From Rhodobacter sp. (lineage in GTDB: Bacteria; Pseudomonadota; Alphaproteobacteria; Rhodobacterales; Rhodobacteraceae), in contig JAIYDJ010000057.1 in the NCBI GenBank assembly GCA_027487575.1, positions 1-53,667 on the forward strand: DNA of 53,667 nt. The letters are read 5' to 3'. Shown one piece after another: positions 27,166 to 36,619 of this stretch. Below the pieces are notes generated by a model. It was not told the origin of the DNA. It saw nothing but the letters and a program-made list of their open reading frames with translations, and searched no databases. A program made the translations under genes and the position numbers. The number at the start of each line of letters is the position of its first letter. The first letter of the stretch is position 1.

Positions 27166-28065
27166 ATGATCCTGTACGGCACCAATCCGATCGCATGGTC
27201 GAATGACGACGACCAGACCCTTGGCGCGGACATCAGCCTGGAAACCTGTCTGGACGACTGCGCGGCCATCGGGTTCGACGGCATCGAGAAGGGCCACAAG
27301 TTTCCGACCACGGTCGCGGGGCTGCGCGCCGAACTCGATCCGCGCGGGCTGCGGTTCGTGTCGGGCTGGCATTCGACCAACCTGCTGGTCAACGATGTCG
27401 AAACCGAAAAGGCGGCGATGCAGCCATTTCTGGATGTGCTGAAGGGCATGGGCTGCACCGTCATCATCGTGTGCGAAACCTCGAACGCGATTCACGGTGC
27501 GGACGATGTGGCGGTGAATGACCGCCCGCATCTGCGGGACGCCGACTGGGCCGGGTTCGGTGCCGGGATCGAGGCGCTGGCGGCTTTTGCCGCGTTGCAG
27601 GGCATCACGCTGGTCTATCATCACCACATGGGCACCGTGGTCGAGGCGGAATGGGAGATCGACCGGCTGATGCATGAAACCGGGCCGCACACGCACCTGC
27701 TGCTGGACACCGGGCACTGTTACTTTGGCGGCGGCGATCCGGTGCGGCTGGCGCGCAAGCACATGGGCCGCGTGGGGCACATCCATGCCAAGAACATCCG
27801 CCCCGACATTCTGGGGCAGGTGCGCGAGCAGGGTTTGTCCTTTCTGGAAAGCGTGCGGCGCGGTGTGTTCACCGTTCCGGGCGATGCCGGCGGCGTGGTC
27901 GATTTCCCCGGCGTGCTGCGCGTTGCGGCAGAGCACGGCTATCAGGGCTGGCTGGTGATCGAGGCCGAACAGGACCCGGCGGTCCGCCCGCCGCTGCAGT
28001 ATCAGACGATGGGGCTGCGGGCGCTGAAGGACATGGCCGAGGCCGTCGGGCTTGACCGGTCTTGA
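27166..28065 (+). CDS. iolE: Myo-inosose-2 dehydratase
   Basis: The 299-residue protein is a xylose-isomerase-like TIM barrel which dehydrates 2-keto-myo-inositol to the trihydroxycyclohexane-dione. Family stretches include [14 protein letters not shown] at the N-terminus, [12 protein letters not shown], the metal-binding [19 protein letters not shown] and [15 protein letters not shown], and [13 protein letters not shown] near residue 210. GAGGTAAAG lies before ATG 27166. It is the third of four iol genes; a hairpin-rich 126-base gap separates it from iolB. Confidence 0.96.
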   Translation: MILYGTNPIAWSNDDDQTLGADISLETCLDDCAAIGFDGIEKGHKFPTTVAGLRAELDPRGLRFVSGWHSTNLLVNDVETEKAAMQPFLDVLKGMGCTVIIVCETSNAIHGADDVAVNDRPHLRDADWAGFGAGIEALAAFAALQGITLVYHHHMGTVVEAEWEIDRLMHETGPHTHLLLDTGHCYFGGGDPVRLARKHMGRVGHIHAKNIRPDILGQVREQGLSFLESVRRGVFTVPGDAGGVVDFPGVLRVAAEHGYQGWLVIEAEQDPAVRPPLQYQTMGLRALKDMAEAVGLDRS

Positions 28066-28072
28066 GGGATAC

Positions 28073-28153
28073 GGCGGGTTCACCCCCCGCAAAGAGCGGG
28101 GGTTTCACACCCCCGCACCCGCGCCAAAGTGCGGGGGTTTCACACCCCCGCAC
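28073..28153. repeat. Tandem GC-rich hairpin repeats between iolE and iolB
   Basis: A 23-base unit occurs twice, at 28096-28118 and 28131-28153. Each copy folds on itself: GCGGGGGT, TTCAC loop, ACCCCCGC; the second has a ten-base stem (28129-28138 with 28144-28153). A degenerate third copy is at 28073-28090. They resemble REP-like intergenic elements of Rhodobacterales and may set relative iolE/iolB mRNA levels by partial termination or stabilisation. Confidence 0.75.
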
Positions 28154-28191
28154 CCCCGTGGGATATTTGAGAACGGAAAATGAGGGCCGGG

Positions 28192-28998
28192 ATGGAACTG
28201 TTGCGAAAGCCGGTGGGGGTTCGGGGGCGCGTGCATGACATCACGCCCGCATCCGCGGGATGGGGTCATGTCGGGTTCGGGTTGTACCGGCTGGAGCCGG
28301 GCGACCGGGTCGCAGAGACGACCGGCGACCGCGAGGTCATCCTCGTGCTGGTCGAGGGGAAGGCGTCGCTGTCGGCGGCGGGCATCGACTGGGGTGTGAT
28401 GGGCGACCGGATGAGCCCGTTCGAGCGGACCCCGCCGCATTGCCTTTATGTGCCGGGCGGGGCCGGCTGGGCGGCCGTGGCCGCGACGGCCTGCGTGCTG
28501 GCGGTGTGTTCGGCCCCTGCGAAGGGCGATTATCCGGCGGCCCGGCTGGGGCCGGAGGGGATTTCGCTGACGCCGCGTGGCTCCGGGGCCAATACGCGGT
28601 TCATCAACAACATCGCGATGGAGGGGCGGGATGTCGCGGGCTCGCTTCTGGTGACGGAAGTCTTTACCCCGGCGGGCAACTGGTCGAGCTATCCCAGCCA
28701 CCGGCATGACGAGGACGACTTTCCCCGGATGACCTATCTGGAGGAGACCTATTACATGCGGCTCAACCCCGCGCAGGGGTTCGGCCTGCAGCGGGTCTAC
28801 ACCGAGGATGGCAGCCTGGATGTCACCATGGCGGTCAAGGACCATGACGTGACGCTGGTGCCGAAGGGGCATCACCCCTGCGGTGCGCCCTATGGCTACG
28901 AGATGTATTACCTGAACGTGATGGCCGGACCGCGCCGGGCCTGGCGGTTTCAGAACGACCCCGATCATGACTGGATCTACCGGCGCGACAACCCCTGA
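28192..28998 (+). CDS. iolB: 5-deoxy-glucuronate isomerase
   Basis: The 268-residue product is a double-cupin isomerase converting 5-deoxy-D-glucuronate to 5-dehydro-2-deoxy-D-gluconate, the substrate of IolC. Visible landmarks are VHDITPASAGWGHVGFGLYR, the second cupin metal set NWSSYPSHRHDEDDFPRMTY with LEETYYMR, and ALVPKGHHPCG-like VPKGHHPCGAPYGYEMYYLN. ATG 28192 (MELLRKPVG, preceded by GAGGG) matches the family start; ATG 28180 four codons earlier is the alternative. Its end overlaps the convergent receiver-like gene by 22 bases. It completes the block for steps two to five of inositol catabolism; iolG is not in the window. Confidence 0.95.
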   Translation: MELLRKPVGVRGRVHDITPASAGWGHVGFGLYRLEPGDRVAETTGDREVILVLVEGKASLSAAGIDWGVMGDRMSPFERTPPHCLYVPGGAGWAAVAATACVLAVCSAPAKGDYPAARLGPEGISLTPRGSGANTRFINNIAMEGRDVAGSLLVTEVFTPAGNWSSYPSHRHDEDDFPRMTYLEETYYMRLNPAQGFGLQRVYTEDGSLDVTMAVKDHDVTLVPKGHHPCGAPYGYEMYYLNVMAGPRRAWRFQNDPDHDWIYRRDNP

Positions 28999-29321
28999 GG
29001 CACCAGCAGGTTCAGACGCCGGCCGGGGCCAAGGGCGCGCAACTCGGCTTCGACGAGGGCGGCTCTGGGCAGGCTGGGGGCCACCACGGTCATCGGGCCC
29101 GCGTAGGACAGGGCCTGCAACCGTTCGATCACCGCCATCGCGTCATGGTGGCGCGACAAGAGCGGAAACACGACATGATCGGGCAGCACCCGCGCCAGCA
29201 GGTCGGCATTCAGATCGCGCAACATGGCCCGTTCGACGGTGCCCTGCGCAATCTCTGCGACAAGCGTATCCTGCAGGTCGAGCGCCAGAATGCGCAACGG
29301 GGTAGCGGGTGTGGTCATCAT
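28977..29321 (-). CDS. Small protein resembling a response-regulator receiver without the phospho-acceptor
   Basis: The 114-residue product is not firmly recognised. Its alternation RILALDLQDTL, PDHVVFPLLSRHHDAMAVIE, LQALSYAGPMTVVAPSLPRA and VEAELRALGPG looks like the beta/alpha pattern of a receiver (REC) domain, in which PDxVxxDL normally holds the phospho-Asp; here Phe-Pro replaces it. It may therefore be a pseudo-receiver or an unrelated alpha/beta protein. It is divergent from the histidine kinase gene at 29505 and convergent with iolB. Start is ATG 29321 or 29318; a short Cys-rich reading frame ends just upstream. Confidence 0.55.
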   Translation of the reverse strand: MMTTPATPLRILALDLQDTLVAEIAQGTVERAMLRDLNADLLARVLPDHVVFPLLSRHHDAMAVIERLQALSYAGPMTVVAPSLPRAALVEAELRALGPGRRLNLLVPQGLSRR

Positions 29322-29504
29322 GTCCGGTCAGCAACACTCGGGTGCGGGCATGATGCAACGCACCGGATGCCAGTCTGGTTCAGCCCCGCAGGCGCGGCAA
29401 GCAAGCATGTGGCCATTTCGAACAAACCGGAAGGAAGAGTGCTGGCAGCGCGCTTGGCAGGGGACTAGGAAGGGTGTGATTGCGGCGGGCGAGGCGCGGG
29501 GCAG
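29322..29504. other. Intergenic region upstream of the histidine kinase
   Basis: These 183 bases separate the receiver-like gene (leftward) from the PhoR-type gene (rightward) and should hold both promoters. On the minus strand a 26-codon Cys-rich frame (29328-29408) runs through part of it. No Pho box was recognised. Confidence 0.4.
29328..29408 (-). CDS. Possible 26-residue cysteine-rich peptide
   Basis: The frame from ATG 29408 to TGA 29328 encodes 26 residues with five cysteines (CRAC near the start, CC at the end, and one between). It ends six bases before the start of the receiver-like gene on the same strand, so it could be a leader or upstream reading frame. There is no strong ribosome site and no known family; it may be chance. 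Confidence 0.2.
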   Translation of the reverse strand: MLACRACGAEPDWHPVRCIMPAPECC

Positions 29505-30524
<1,020 letters not shown>

Positions 30525-30783
30525 GGCATGCATGCCTGCGCGCGGGACCTGGCATCCCTTTCGCATCGGGGTTGCGCCGCGCACTGCACAAAGGCCGTGG
30601 GCCAATTACGGACGATGGCCGCACCGGCCCGGATTCGTCCGGCAGGCTTGGATTTTGCCGCGTCCCTTCCTAGATCGGGACCGCACCGGGCGCGGGCGGC
30701 TTGGCTTGCCAATCCGCCGACCCGCGACTAAGACGATGCGCAACACTGATCCGGCCTGACGCCGGACACCGAAAGGACTGCCG
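30525..30783. other. Intergenic region between the kinase and yajC
   Basis: This 259-base gap starts with a perfect 12-base palindrome GGCATGCATGCC (30525-30536) right after the kinase stop and ends with a TCCGGC/GCCGGA hairpin (30750-30766) just before the yajC ribosome site GAAAGGA. The first may act in termination; the second could influence yajC translation. No gene or clear promoter was found. Confidence 0.45.
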
Positions 30784-31110
30784 ATGTTCGCGACCCCCGC
30801 CTATGCCCAAGCCGCTGCCACCGGAGCCGGAGGGGCGGTCGCCTCGTTCCTGCCGCTGATCCTGATCTTTGCGATCATGTATTTCCTGCTGATCCGCCCG
30901 CAGCAGAAAAAGCTGAAAGAGCACAAGGCAATGGTCGAGGCGCTGCGCCGCGGGGATCAGGTGCTGACCGCAGGCGGAATTGTCGGCAAGGTGGCGACGG
31001 TCGGTGCGGATGGCATGCTGGAGGTTGAGATTGCCCCGAACGTGAAGGTCCGGGTGATGCGCCACACGATCACGCAGGTGATGTCGAAAACCGAACCGGC
31101 GGCGGGTTGA
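30784..31110 (+). CDS. yajC: Preprotein translocase subunit YajC
   Basis: The 108-residue protein is YajC, the small partner of SecDF in the Sec holotranslocon. It has one membrane helix (ASFLPLILIFAIMYFLLI, about residues 21-38), then the hallmark RPQQKKLKEHKAMVEALRRGD and a small soluble beta domain (LTAGGIVGKVATVGAD). The gene is six bases before secD, in the usual yajC-secD-secF order. Normal length for the family. Confidence 0.96.
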   Translation: MFATPAYAQAAATGAGGAVASFLPLILIFAIMYFLLIRPQQKKLKEHKAMVEALRRGDQVLTAGGIVGKVATVGADGMLEVEIAPNVKVRVMRHTITQVMSKTEPAAG

Positions 31111-31116
31111 TCCGCC

Positions 31117-32781
31117 ATGCTGCAAACTCCGTTGTGGAAGCGTCTGGTCATCTGGTGTGTCTGTGTTCTGGGGGTCATCTGGGCAAGCCCGAACCTGTTC
31201 TATGCCACGGTCGAGCAACACAACGACGCGGCGCAGGCCATCGAGGCGGCCGGTTTCGCCACCCCTGAACAGGAAGCCGCGCTGGGTCAGTGGCCCGAAT
31301 TCCTGCCATCGTCGCTGATCAATCTGGGGCTGGACCTGCGGGGCGGCGCGCATCTTCTGGCCGAGGTCAGTCTGGACGACGTCTACCAGCAGCGGATGGA
31401 TGGCTACTGGCCGCAGGTCCGCGATACCCTGCGCGATATCCGCGACAAGGTCGGGGCGGTGCGCCGTGCGCCGTCGCCCCCCGACGTTCTTCGGGTCACG
31501 ATTTCCAATCCGGAAGCGATGACCGAGGCGGTCGCGGCGGTGCGTGCGCTGGCGACCCCGGTCGTCAGTCTGACGGGCGTCGGGCAAAGCGACATCGAGG
31601 TGTCGGTGGAGGGTGCCGACATCGTGGTGACCCTGTCCGAGGCCGAACGCGCCGCGACCGACACGCGAACCATGCAGCAGAGTCTGGAGATCATCCGTCG
31701 CCGGGTTGACGAGGTTGGCACGCGCGAACCGACGATCCAGCGGCAGGGCAGCGACCGCATCCTGATTCAGGTGCCGGGCATCGGTTCGGCGGGCGAATTG
31801 AAGTCGCTGATCGGGACGACGGCCAAGCTGACGTTCAACGCGGTTGTGCGCCGCACAACGAACGCCGCCGAAGATGCCGGTCCGCGCAACCTGCTGTTGC
31901 CCGTCATGGGCGAGGAGGGGTCCTATCTGGTGGTCGAGGAAACGCCGGTGGTAACCGGCGAAGACCTGATCGACAGTCAGCCCGCCTTTGATCAGAACAA
32001 CCGTCCTGCCGTCGACTTCCGCTTCAACCCGTCGGGTGCGGTGCGGTTCGGGGACTACACCGCCGCCAACATCGGCAAACCCTTTGCCATCGTGCTGGAC
32101 AATGAAGTGATTTCGGCCCCGGTGATCCAGAGTCACATCGCGGGCGGCTCGGGGATCATCACCGGGTCGTTCACGGTCGAAGAGGCCACACAGCTTGCCG
32201 TGCTGCTGCGCGCGGGCGCGCTGCCGGCCGAGATGACCTTTCTGGAGGAACGCACCATCGGGCCGGAACTGGGGGCCGACAGCATTCAGGCGGGTCAGCG
32301 CGCGGCGATCGTCGGGGCCGTCGCGGTCGCGCTGTTCATGGTGCTGTGCTACGGCTGGTTCGGGGTGATGGCGAACATGGCGCTGGCCATCAACATCGTG
32401 CTGCTCTTCGCGCTTCTGTCCAGCATCGGGGCCACGCTGACCCTGCCGGGCATCGCGGGGATCGTGTTGACGATGGGCATGGCGGTGGATGCGAACGTGC
32501 TGATCTACGAACGCATCCGAGAAGAGTTGCGCCATGGCGTGGCACCGGGCCGTGCCATCGAGATCGGGTTTGACAAGGCTCTGTCGGCGATCACCGACAG
32601 CAACGTGACGGCAATCCTGACGGCCGTGATCATGTTCTGGATCGGGTCGGGTGCGGTGCGCGGGTTTGCCGTGACGCTGGGGCTTGGGATCATCACGTCG
32701 ATGTTCACCGCCGTCTACGTGACGCGGCTGATCATCGAGACATGGATGGCATACCGTCGTCCGAAAACCATCACGGTCTAG
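31117..32781 (+). CDS. secD: Protein translocase subunit SecD
   Basis: The 554-residue SecD uses the proton motive force to pull exported proteins across the inner membrane. The first helix (VIWCVCVLGVIWASPNLFYA) is followed by the D1 motif INLGLDLRGGAHLLAEV, the large periplasmic P1 domain, RFNPSGAVRFGDYT, and the C-terminal five-helix RND-like core with ELGADSIQAGQRAAIVG and GIVLTMGMAVDANVLIYERI (D5 proton-relay region with Asp). Complete and 11 bases before the secF start. Confidence 0.97.
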   Translation: MLQTPLWKRLVIWCVCVLGVIWASPNLFYATVEQHNDAAQAIEAAGFATPEQEAALGQWPEFLPSSLINLGLDLRGGAHLLAEVSLDDVYQQRMDGYWPQVRDTLRDIRDKVGAVRRAPSPPDVLRVTISNPEAMTEAVAAVRALATPVVSLTGVGQSDIEVSVEGADIVVTLSEAERAATDTRTMQQSLEIIRRRVDEVGTREPTIQRQGSDRILIQVPGIGSAGELKSLIGTTAKLTFNAVVRRTTNAAEDAGPRNLLLPVMGEEGSYLVVEETPVVTGEDLIDSQPAFDQNNRPAVDFRFNPSGAVRFGDYTAANIGKPFAIVLDNEVISAPVIQSHIAGGSGIITGSFTVEEATQLAVLLRAGALPAEMTFLEERTIGPELGADSIQAGQRAAIVGAVAVALFMVLCYGWFGVMANMALAINIVLLFALLSSIGATLTLPGIAGIVLTMGMAVDANVLIYERIREELRHGVAPGRAIEIGFDKALSAITDSNVTAILTAVIMFWIGSGAVRGFAVTLGLGIITSMFTAVYVTRLIIETWMAYRRPKTITV

Positions 32782-32792
32782 GGGAGTTCATC

Positions 32793-33764
32793 ATGGCCTG
32801 GCGTCTGCGACTTGCCCCGGTAACCACCAACATCGACTTCTTCAGGGCCGCGAGGATCACCTTCGGGGCGTCCGTGCTGGCCGTGCTGCTGACCTTCGCG
32901 TCGCTGGCGGTGTTCGGGCTGAACTTCGGCATCGACTTTCGCGGCGGGACCACGATCCGCACGGAATCGACGCAGGCCGTCGACGTGGGTGTCTACCGTG
33001 AGGCGCTGGCGGCATTGAACCTTGGCGATGTGTCGATTACCGAGGTGTTCGATCCGGGCTTCCGCGACGATCAGCATGTCGCCATGGTGCGCATCCAGGC
33101 GCAGGACGGGGTCGAGGCGGTGACGCCCGAAACCATCCGGCAGGTCGAAGCCGCGCTTTTGGCCGTCGATCCCGCCATCACCTTTCCTTCGGTGGAATCG
33201 GTCGGACCCAAGGTGTCATCCGAGCTGATCTGGTCGGCGCTGCTGGCCGTGGCGGCGGGGACGGTGGGCATCCTGATCTATGTCTGGATCCGCTTCGAAT
33301 GGCAGTTCGCGGTGGGTACGGTGGCGGCGCTGATCCATGACGTGGTCGTGACGGTGGGGGTGTTCTCGCTGTTCCAGATCAAGTTCGACCTGACCATCGT
33401 GGCCGCGCTGCTGACCATCCTTGGCTATTCGGTGAACGACACCGTGGTGATTTTTGACCGGCTTCGCGAGAATCTGGTCAAGTACAAGACCATGCCGTTG
33501 CGGGACCTTCTGAACTTCACCGCCAACGAAACGCTGAGCCGGACCTTGATGACCGCATCGACCACGCTGATCGCGTTGACCGTCCTGTTCATTCTGGGCG
33601 GGGACGTGATCCGGGGCTTCGTGTTCGCCATGCTGTTCGGCGTGGTGATCGGCACCTATTCGACGCTGTATGTGGCCAAGAACATCGTGCTGATGCTTGG
33701 GGTGAACCGCGAGCCGAAGGAAAAGCGCGACACCGGCAGCGAATTTGCCAACATCGACGCGTGA
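32793..33764 (+). CDS. secF: Protein translocase subunit SecF
   Basis: The 323-residue SecF is the SecD partner. Its N-terminal segment has the helix TFGASVLAVLLTFASLAVF and the GLNFGIDFRGGTTIRTES motif; the core contains VGPKVSSELIWSALLAVAAG, TILGYSVNDTVVIFDRLREN (D4) and TLSRTLMTASTTLIALTVLF. ATG 32793 follows GGGGAG and is preferred to the earlier in-frame ATG 32742, which lies within secD. The Mth938-like gene follows after one base, so the group yajC-secD-secF-Mth938 is probably one transcript. Confidence 0.97.
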   Translation: MAWRLRLAPVTTNIDFFRAARITFGASVLAVLLTFASLAVFGLNFGIDFRGGTTIRTESTQAVDVGVYREALAALNLGDVSITEVFDPGFRDDQHVAMVRIQAQDGVEAVTPETIRQVEAALLAVDPAITFPSVESVGPKVSSELIWSALLAVAAGTVGILIYVWIRFEWQFAVGTVAALIHDVVVTVGVFSLFQIKFDLTIVAALLTILGYSVNDTVVIFDRLRENLVKYKTMPLRDLLNFTANETLSRTLMTASTTLIALTVLFILGGDVIRGFVFAMLFGVVIGTYSTLYVAKNIVLMLGVNREPKEKRDTGSEFANIDA

Positions 33765-33765
33765 C

Positions 33766-34131
33766 ATGCGGCTGACCGAGATCACCTATGGGCAGGCCCT
33801 GGCGATTGAGGGGTATGGTCCGGGGTTCTTCAGGGTCGGCACGCATGTGCTGTACGGGTCCAACCTGGTCACGCCCTGGGGCGCGGGCCCCTGGGGCGGG
33901 GTCGAAGACATCGACCCGGTCATCGCCCTGATCGGCCGCATCGATGTGCTTTTCGTGGGAACCGGGGCCGAAATCGCACAGGTCCCGAAGGCATTTCGCG
34001 CGCCGATCGAAGCGGCCGGGATCGGGGTCGAGGTGATGAATTCGCCCGCTGCCTGCCGCACCTACAACGTCCTTCTGGGCGAGGGGCGGCGCATCGCGGC
34101 GGCGCTATTGCCGATGCCGGTCAAGGCGTAA
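33766..34131 (+). CDS. Mth938-like domain-containing protein
   Basis: The 121-residue protein is a single Mth938-like (DUF498/NDUFAF3-like) domain, recognised by YGQALAIEGYGPGFFRVGTH, the central LIGRIDVLFVGTGAEI and the C-terminal EVMNSPAACRTYNVLLGEGR. The human relative NDUFAF3 is a complex I assembly factor, and bacterial members commonly lie beside secDF; the bacterial function is not settled. ATG 33766 is one base after the secF stop. Its 3' end overlaps the convergent alkD-type gene by 11 bases. Confidence 0.9.
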   Translation: MRLTEITYGQALAIEGYGPGFFRVGTHVLYGSNLVTPWGAGPWGGVEDIDPVIALIGRIDVLFVGTGAEIAQVPKAFRAPIEAAGIGVEVMNSPAACRTYNVLLGEGRRIAAALLPMPVKA

Positions 34132-34798
34132 GGTACTTCACGGCCTCTTTGGCGGCAAAGGGTTTCAGCCGCGCGCCATGTGCCGCCAGAAACGCCCGCG
34201 CGCGGGGAGCGTCGTGTTTCGACAGGTCCCGCACCCACCATGCCACCGCCTTCTGGATGAACCAGTCGCGATCGTCAGCGTATCCAGCGGCCCAGCCCAG
34301 CACGCGGTCGCGGGCCGCCAGCTCTGCCGGTTTCGGGACGTTCGACTTCGCGAAGGGCAGGGTGATCACCAGCGCCGCCCGGCGCGTCCACATGTGGGGC
34401 GAGGTGGTCCAGCCTTCGACCGCGTCCAGCCGCGACAGGTCTGCCACCAGCCGCTTCTGCCCCGCGATGCAGACATGATCCGCCAATGCCCAGCCGTCGA
34501 AGTCGGGCACCCAGGACTGGATCAGCGACCAGGCCGCGTCATCGGGGCGGATGCGGGCCTGCGTCAGAAGTTTGGCGGCGGCCACCCGTGCCTCGTGGAT
34601 GTCGATCTGCCACAGTGCGGCGGCAAGGGTCAGCCGGTCGTCCAGCGAGCAGGCCGCGCGCCAGCCGTCGGCCATGGCACTGACCACCGGCACCGGCACG
34701 CCCAGACAGCGGCGCGTGGTCTTATGATAGGCGGCCATCTCGACGGCGCGGGCCGGGTCGCCCGCCGCCTCAAGCTCCGCCAGTGCTGCGGCGATCAT
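34121..34798 (-). CDS. DNA alkylation repair protein (AlkD-like)
   Basis: The 225-residue protein is an ALK/HEAT-repeat DNA glycosylase of the AlkD family, made of helical repeats (KTTRRCLGVPVPVVSAMADG, LTLAAALWQIDIHEARVAAA, LIQSWVPDFDGWALADHVC and a WFIQKAVAWWVRDLSKHDA segment). AlkD removes 3-methyl- and 7-methylpurines by a non-base-flipping mechanism with tryptophan and aspartate residues, which are plausible here (DNWD-type residues W, D). The gene overlaps the glmS stop by four bases and is the third of glmU-glmS-alkD on the minus strand. There is no Ada-type or SOS signal. Confidence 0.88.
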   Translation of the reverse strand: MIAAALAELEAAGDPARAVEMAAYHKTTRRCLGVPVPVVSAMADGWRAACSLDDRLTLAAALWQIDIHEARVAAAKLLTQARIRPDDAAWSLIQSWVPDFDGWALADHVCIAGQKRLVADLSRLDAVEGWTTSPHMWTRRAALVITLPFAKSNVPKPAELAARDRVLGWAAGYADDRDWFIQKAVAWWVRDLSKHDAPRARAFLAAHGARLKPFAAKEAVKYLTP

Positions 34799-36618
34799 TC
34801 GACCGTCACCGACTTGGCAAGGTTGCGGGGCTGGTCGACATCGGTGCCTTTGGCGATGGCGGTATGGTACGCCAGAAGCTGTGCCGGAACGGCATAAAGG
34901 ATCGGCGCGAACAGGCTGTCGAAGGCGGGCAGGGTGATCGTGCGCCAGCAGCCCGGCCCGGCCTCGGCAATGCCTGCGGCGTCGGACACCAGCAGGACCT
35001 TGCCGTGCCGCGCCATCACCTCCTGCATGTTCGACACGGTCTTTTCGAACAGCGCGTCGCGCGGGGCCAGCACGATGACCGGCACGGCCGCGTCGATCAA
35101 CGCGATGGGCCCGTGTTTCAATTCGCCGCTCGCATAGCCCTCGGCATGGATATAGCTGATCTCCTTGAGCTTCAGCGCGCCCTCCAGGGCCAGCGGAAAC
35201 ATCGCGCCGCGACCAAGGAACAGGATGTCCTGCGCGCGGGCCAGATCCTCGGCGATGGTCGCAATGTCGGGCGACAGCGACAGCGCGTGGTTCATCAGGC
35301 CGGGCAGCGCGGCAAGGGCCGCCAGATGGCCTGACAGGGTGGCAGCGTCCAGCCGTCCGCGATCAATCCCCGCCTTCAGCGCCATCAGGGCCAGAGTGAC
35401 CAGTTGGCAGGTGAAGGCCTTGGTCGAGGCGACCCCGATTTCCACCCCGGCCAGGATCGGCAGAGCCAGATCGGCTTCGCGCGCAATGGACGAGGTCGGC
35501 ACGTTCACCACCCCCACGATCCGCGCCACCTTGCCCTGCGCATGGCGCAATGCGGCCAGCGTGTCGGCCGTCTCGCCGGACTGGCTGACGAACACCGCCC
35601 AGCTTTCGGGCGACAGGACCGGATCGCGATAGCGGAACTCCGAGGCGATATCGACGTCGCACGGCAGGCCCGCGATCTGTTCGAACCAGTATTTCGCGAT
35701 CTGGCAGGCATAGTTCCCTGTGCCGCAGGCGACCAGCACCAGCCGGTCCACCCCGGCAAAATCCACGCCGGCGGGCAGGTTCAGGGTGGGCGTTTCCCCG
35801 CCGCCGGTATAATGGGTCAGCGCATCGGCGATCACCAGCGGCTGCTGGGCAATCTCCTTGGCCATGAAATGCTTGTAGCCGGCTTTCTCGATCCGCGTCG
35901 CGTCGATCTGGATGCGGGTTTCGGCCCGGTTGGCCAGACGGCCCGCCGCATCGCGGATCACCACGCCCGCGCGGGTGACGACCGCCCAGTCGCCCTCTTC
36001 CAGATAGGTGATCCGGTCGGTCATCGGGGCCAGTGCGATGGCGTCAGATCCGACGAACATCTCGCCGTCTCCGTGACCGATGGCCAGCGGCGACCCCTTG
36101 CGCGCGGCAATTATCAGATCGGGTTGCCCGTCGAACAGAAAGCACAGCGCGAAGGCCCCGTGCAGGCGATGCAGCGACGCCTCGGCGGCCTGCACCGGGG
36201 TCATCCCCTGATCCATGTGCATCCGGACCAGCATTGCGATGGTCTCGGTGTCGGTCTGCGACTCGGGCATCAGCCCGGCTGCGGCAAGTTCGGCACGCAG
36301 CTCGCGGAAATTCTCGATGATGCCGTTGTGCACCACGGCCACCGGACCGGACAGGTGGGGATGCGCGTTGGTGGTCGTTGCCGCGCCGTGGGTGGCCCAG
36401 CGGGTGTGGCCGATCCCCGCCTTGCCCGCGAGCGGTTCGTGCACCAGAAGGTCGGACAGGTTCACAAGCTTGCCCACCGCACGGCGGCGGTCCAGCCGGC
36501 CATGGTTGACCGTGGCGATGCCCGCGCTGTCATAGCCCCGGTATTCCAGCCGCTTCAGCGCCTCGACCAGAAGGGGGGCGGCCTCGTGATTGCCAAGGAC
36601 ACCGACGATTCCACACAT
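34795..36618 (-). CDS. glmS: Glutamine-fructose-6-phosphate aminotransferase (isomerising)
   Basis: The 607-residue enzyme makes glucosamine-6-phosphate for peptidoglycan and LPS. The N-terminal glutaminase domain starts with the nucleophile Cys2 (MCGIVGVLGNHEAAPLL) and contains HTRWATHGAATTTNAHPHLS; the C-terminal half has two SIS sugar-phosphate-binding domains, including FVSQSGETADTLAALRHAQG and the final ARDALFEKTVSNMQEVMARH, ending DQPRNLAKSVTVE as in all GlmS. It begins one base after the glmU stop and overlaps the alkD start. No glmS ribozyme is expected or seen. Confidence 0.97.
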   Translation of the reverse strand: MCGIVGVLGNHEAAPLLVEALKRLEYRGYDSAGIATVNHGRLDRRRAVGKLVNLSDLLVHEPLAGKAGIGHTRWATHGAATTTNAHPHLSGPVAVVHNGIIENFRELRAELAAAGLMPESQTDTETIAMLVRMHMDQGMTPVQAAEASLHRLHGAFALCFLFDGQPDLIIAARKGSPLAIGHGDGEMFVGSDAIALAPMTDRITYLEEGDWAVVTRAGVVIRDAAGRLANRAETRIQIDATRIEKAGYKHFMAKEIAQQPLVIADALTHYTGGGETPTLNLPAGVDFAGVDRLVLVACGTGNYACQIAKYWFEQIAGLPCDVDIASEFRYRDPVLSPESWAVFVSQSGETADTLAALRHAQGKVARIVGVVNVPTSSIAREADLALPILAGVEIGVASTKAFTCQLVTLALMALKAGIDRGRLDAATLSGHLAALAALPGLMNHALSLSPDIATIAEDLARAQDILFLGRGAMFPLALEGALKLKEISYIHAEGYASGELKHGPIALIDAAVPVIVLAPRDALFEKTVSNMQEVMARHGKVLLVSDAAGIAEAGPGCWRTITLPAFDSLFAPILYAVPAQLLAYHTAIAKGTDVDQPRNLAKSVTVE

Positions 36619-36619
36619 G

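Noticed and set aside
28096..28153. Possible minimal CRISPR array
   Set aside because: Only two full repeats with a 12-base gap, each repeat is itself a long hairpin, and there are no cas genes.
34795..36618. glmS ribozyme
   Set aside because: glmS starts one base after glmU, leaving no leader for a ribozyme; the ribozyme is also typical of Gram-positive bacteria.
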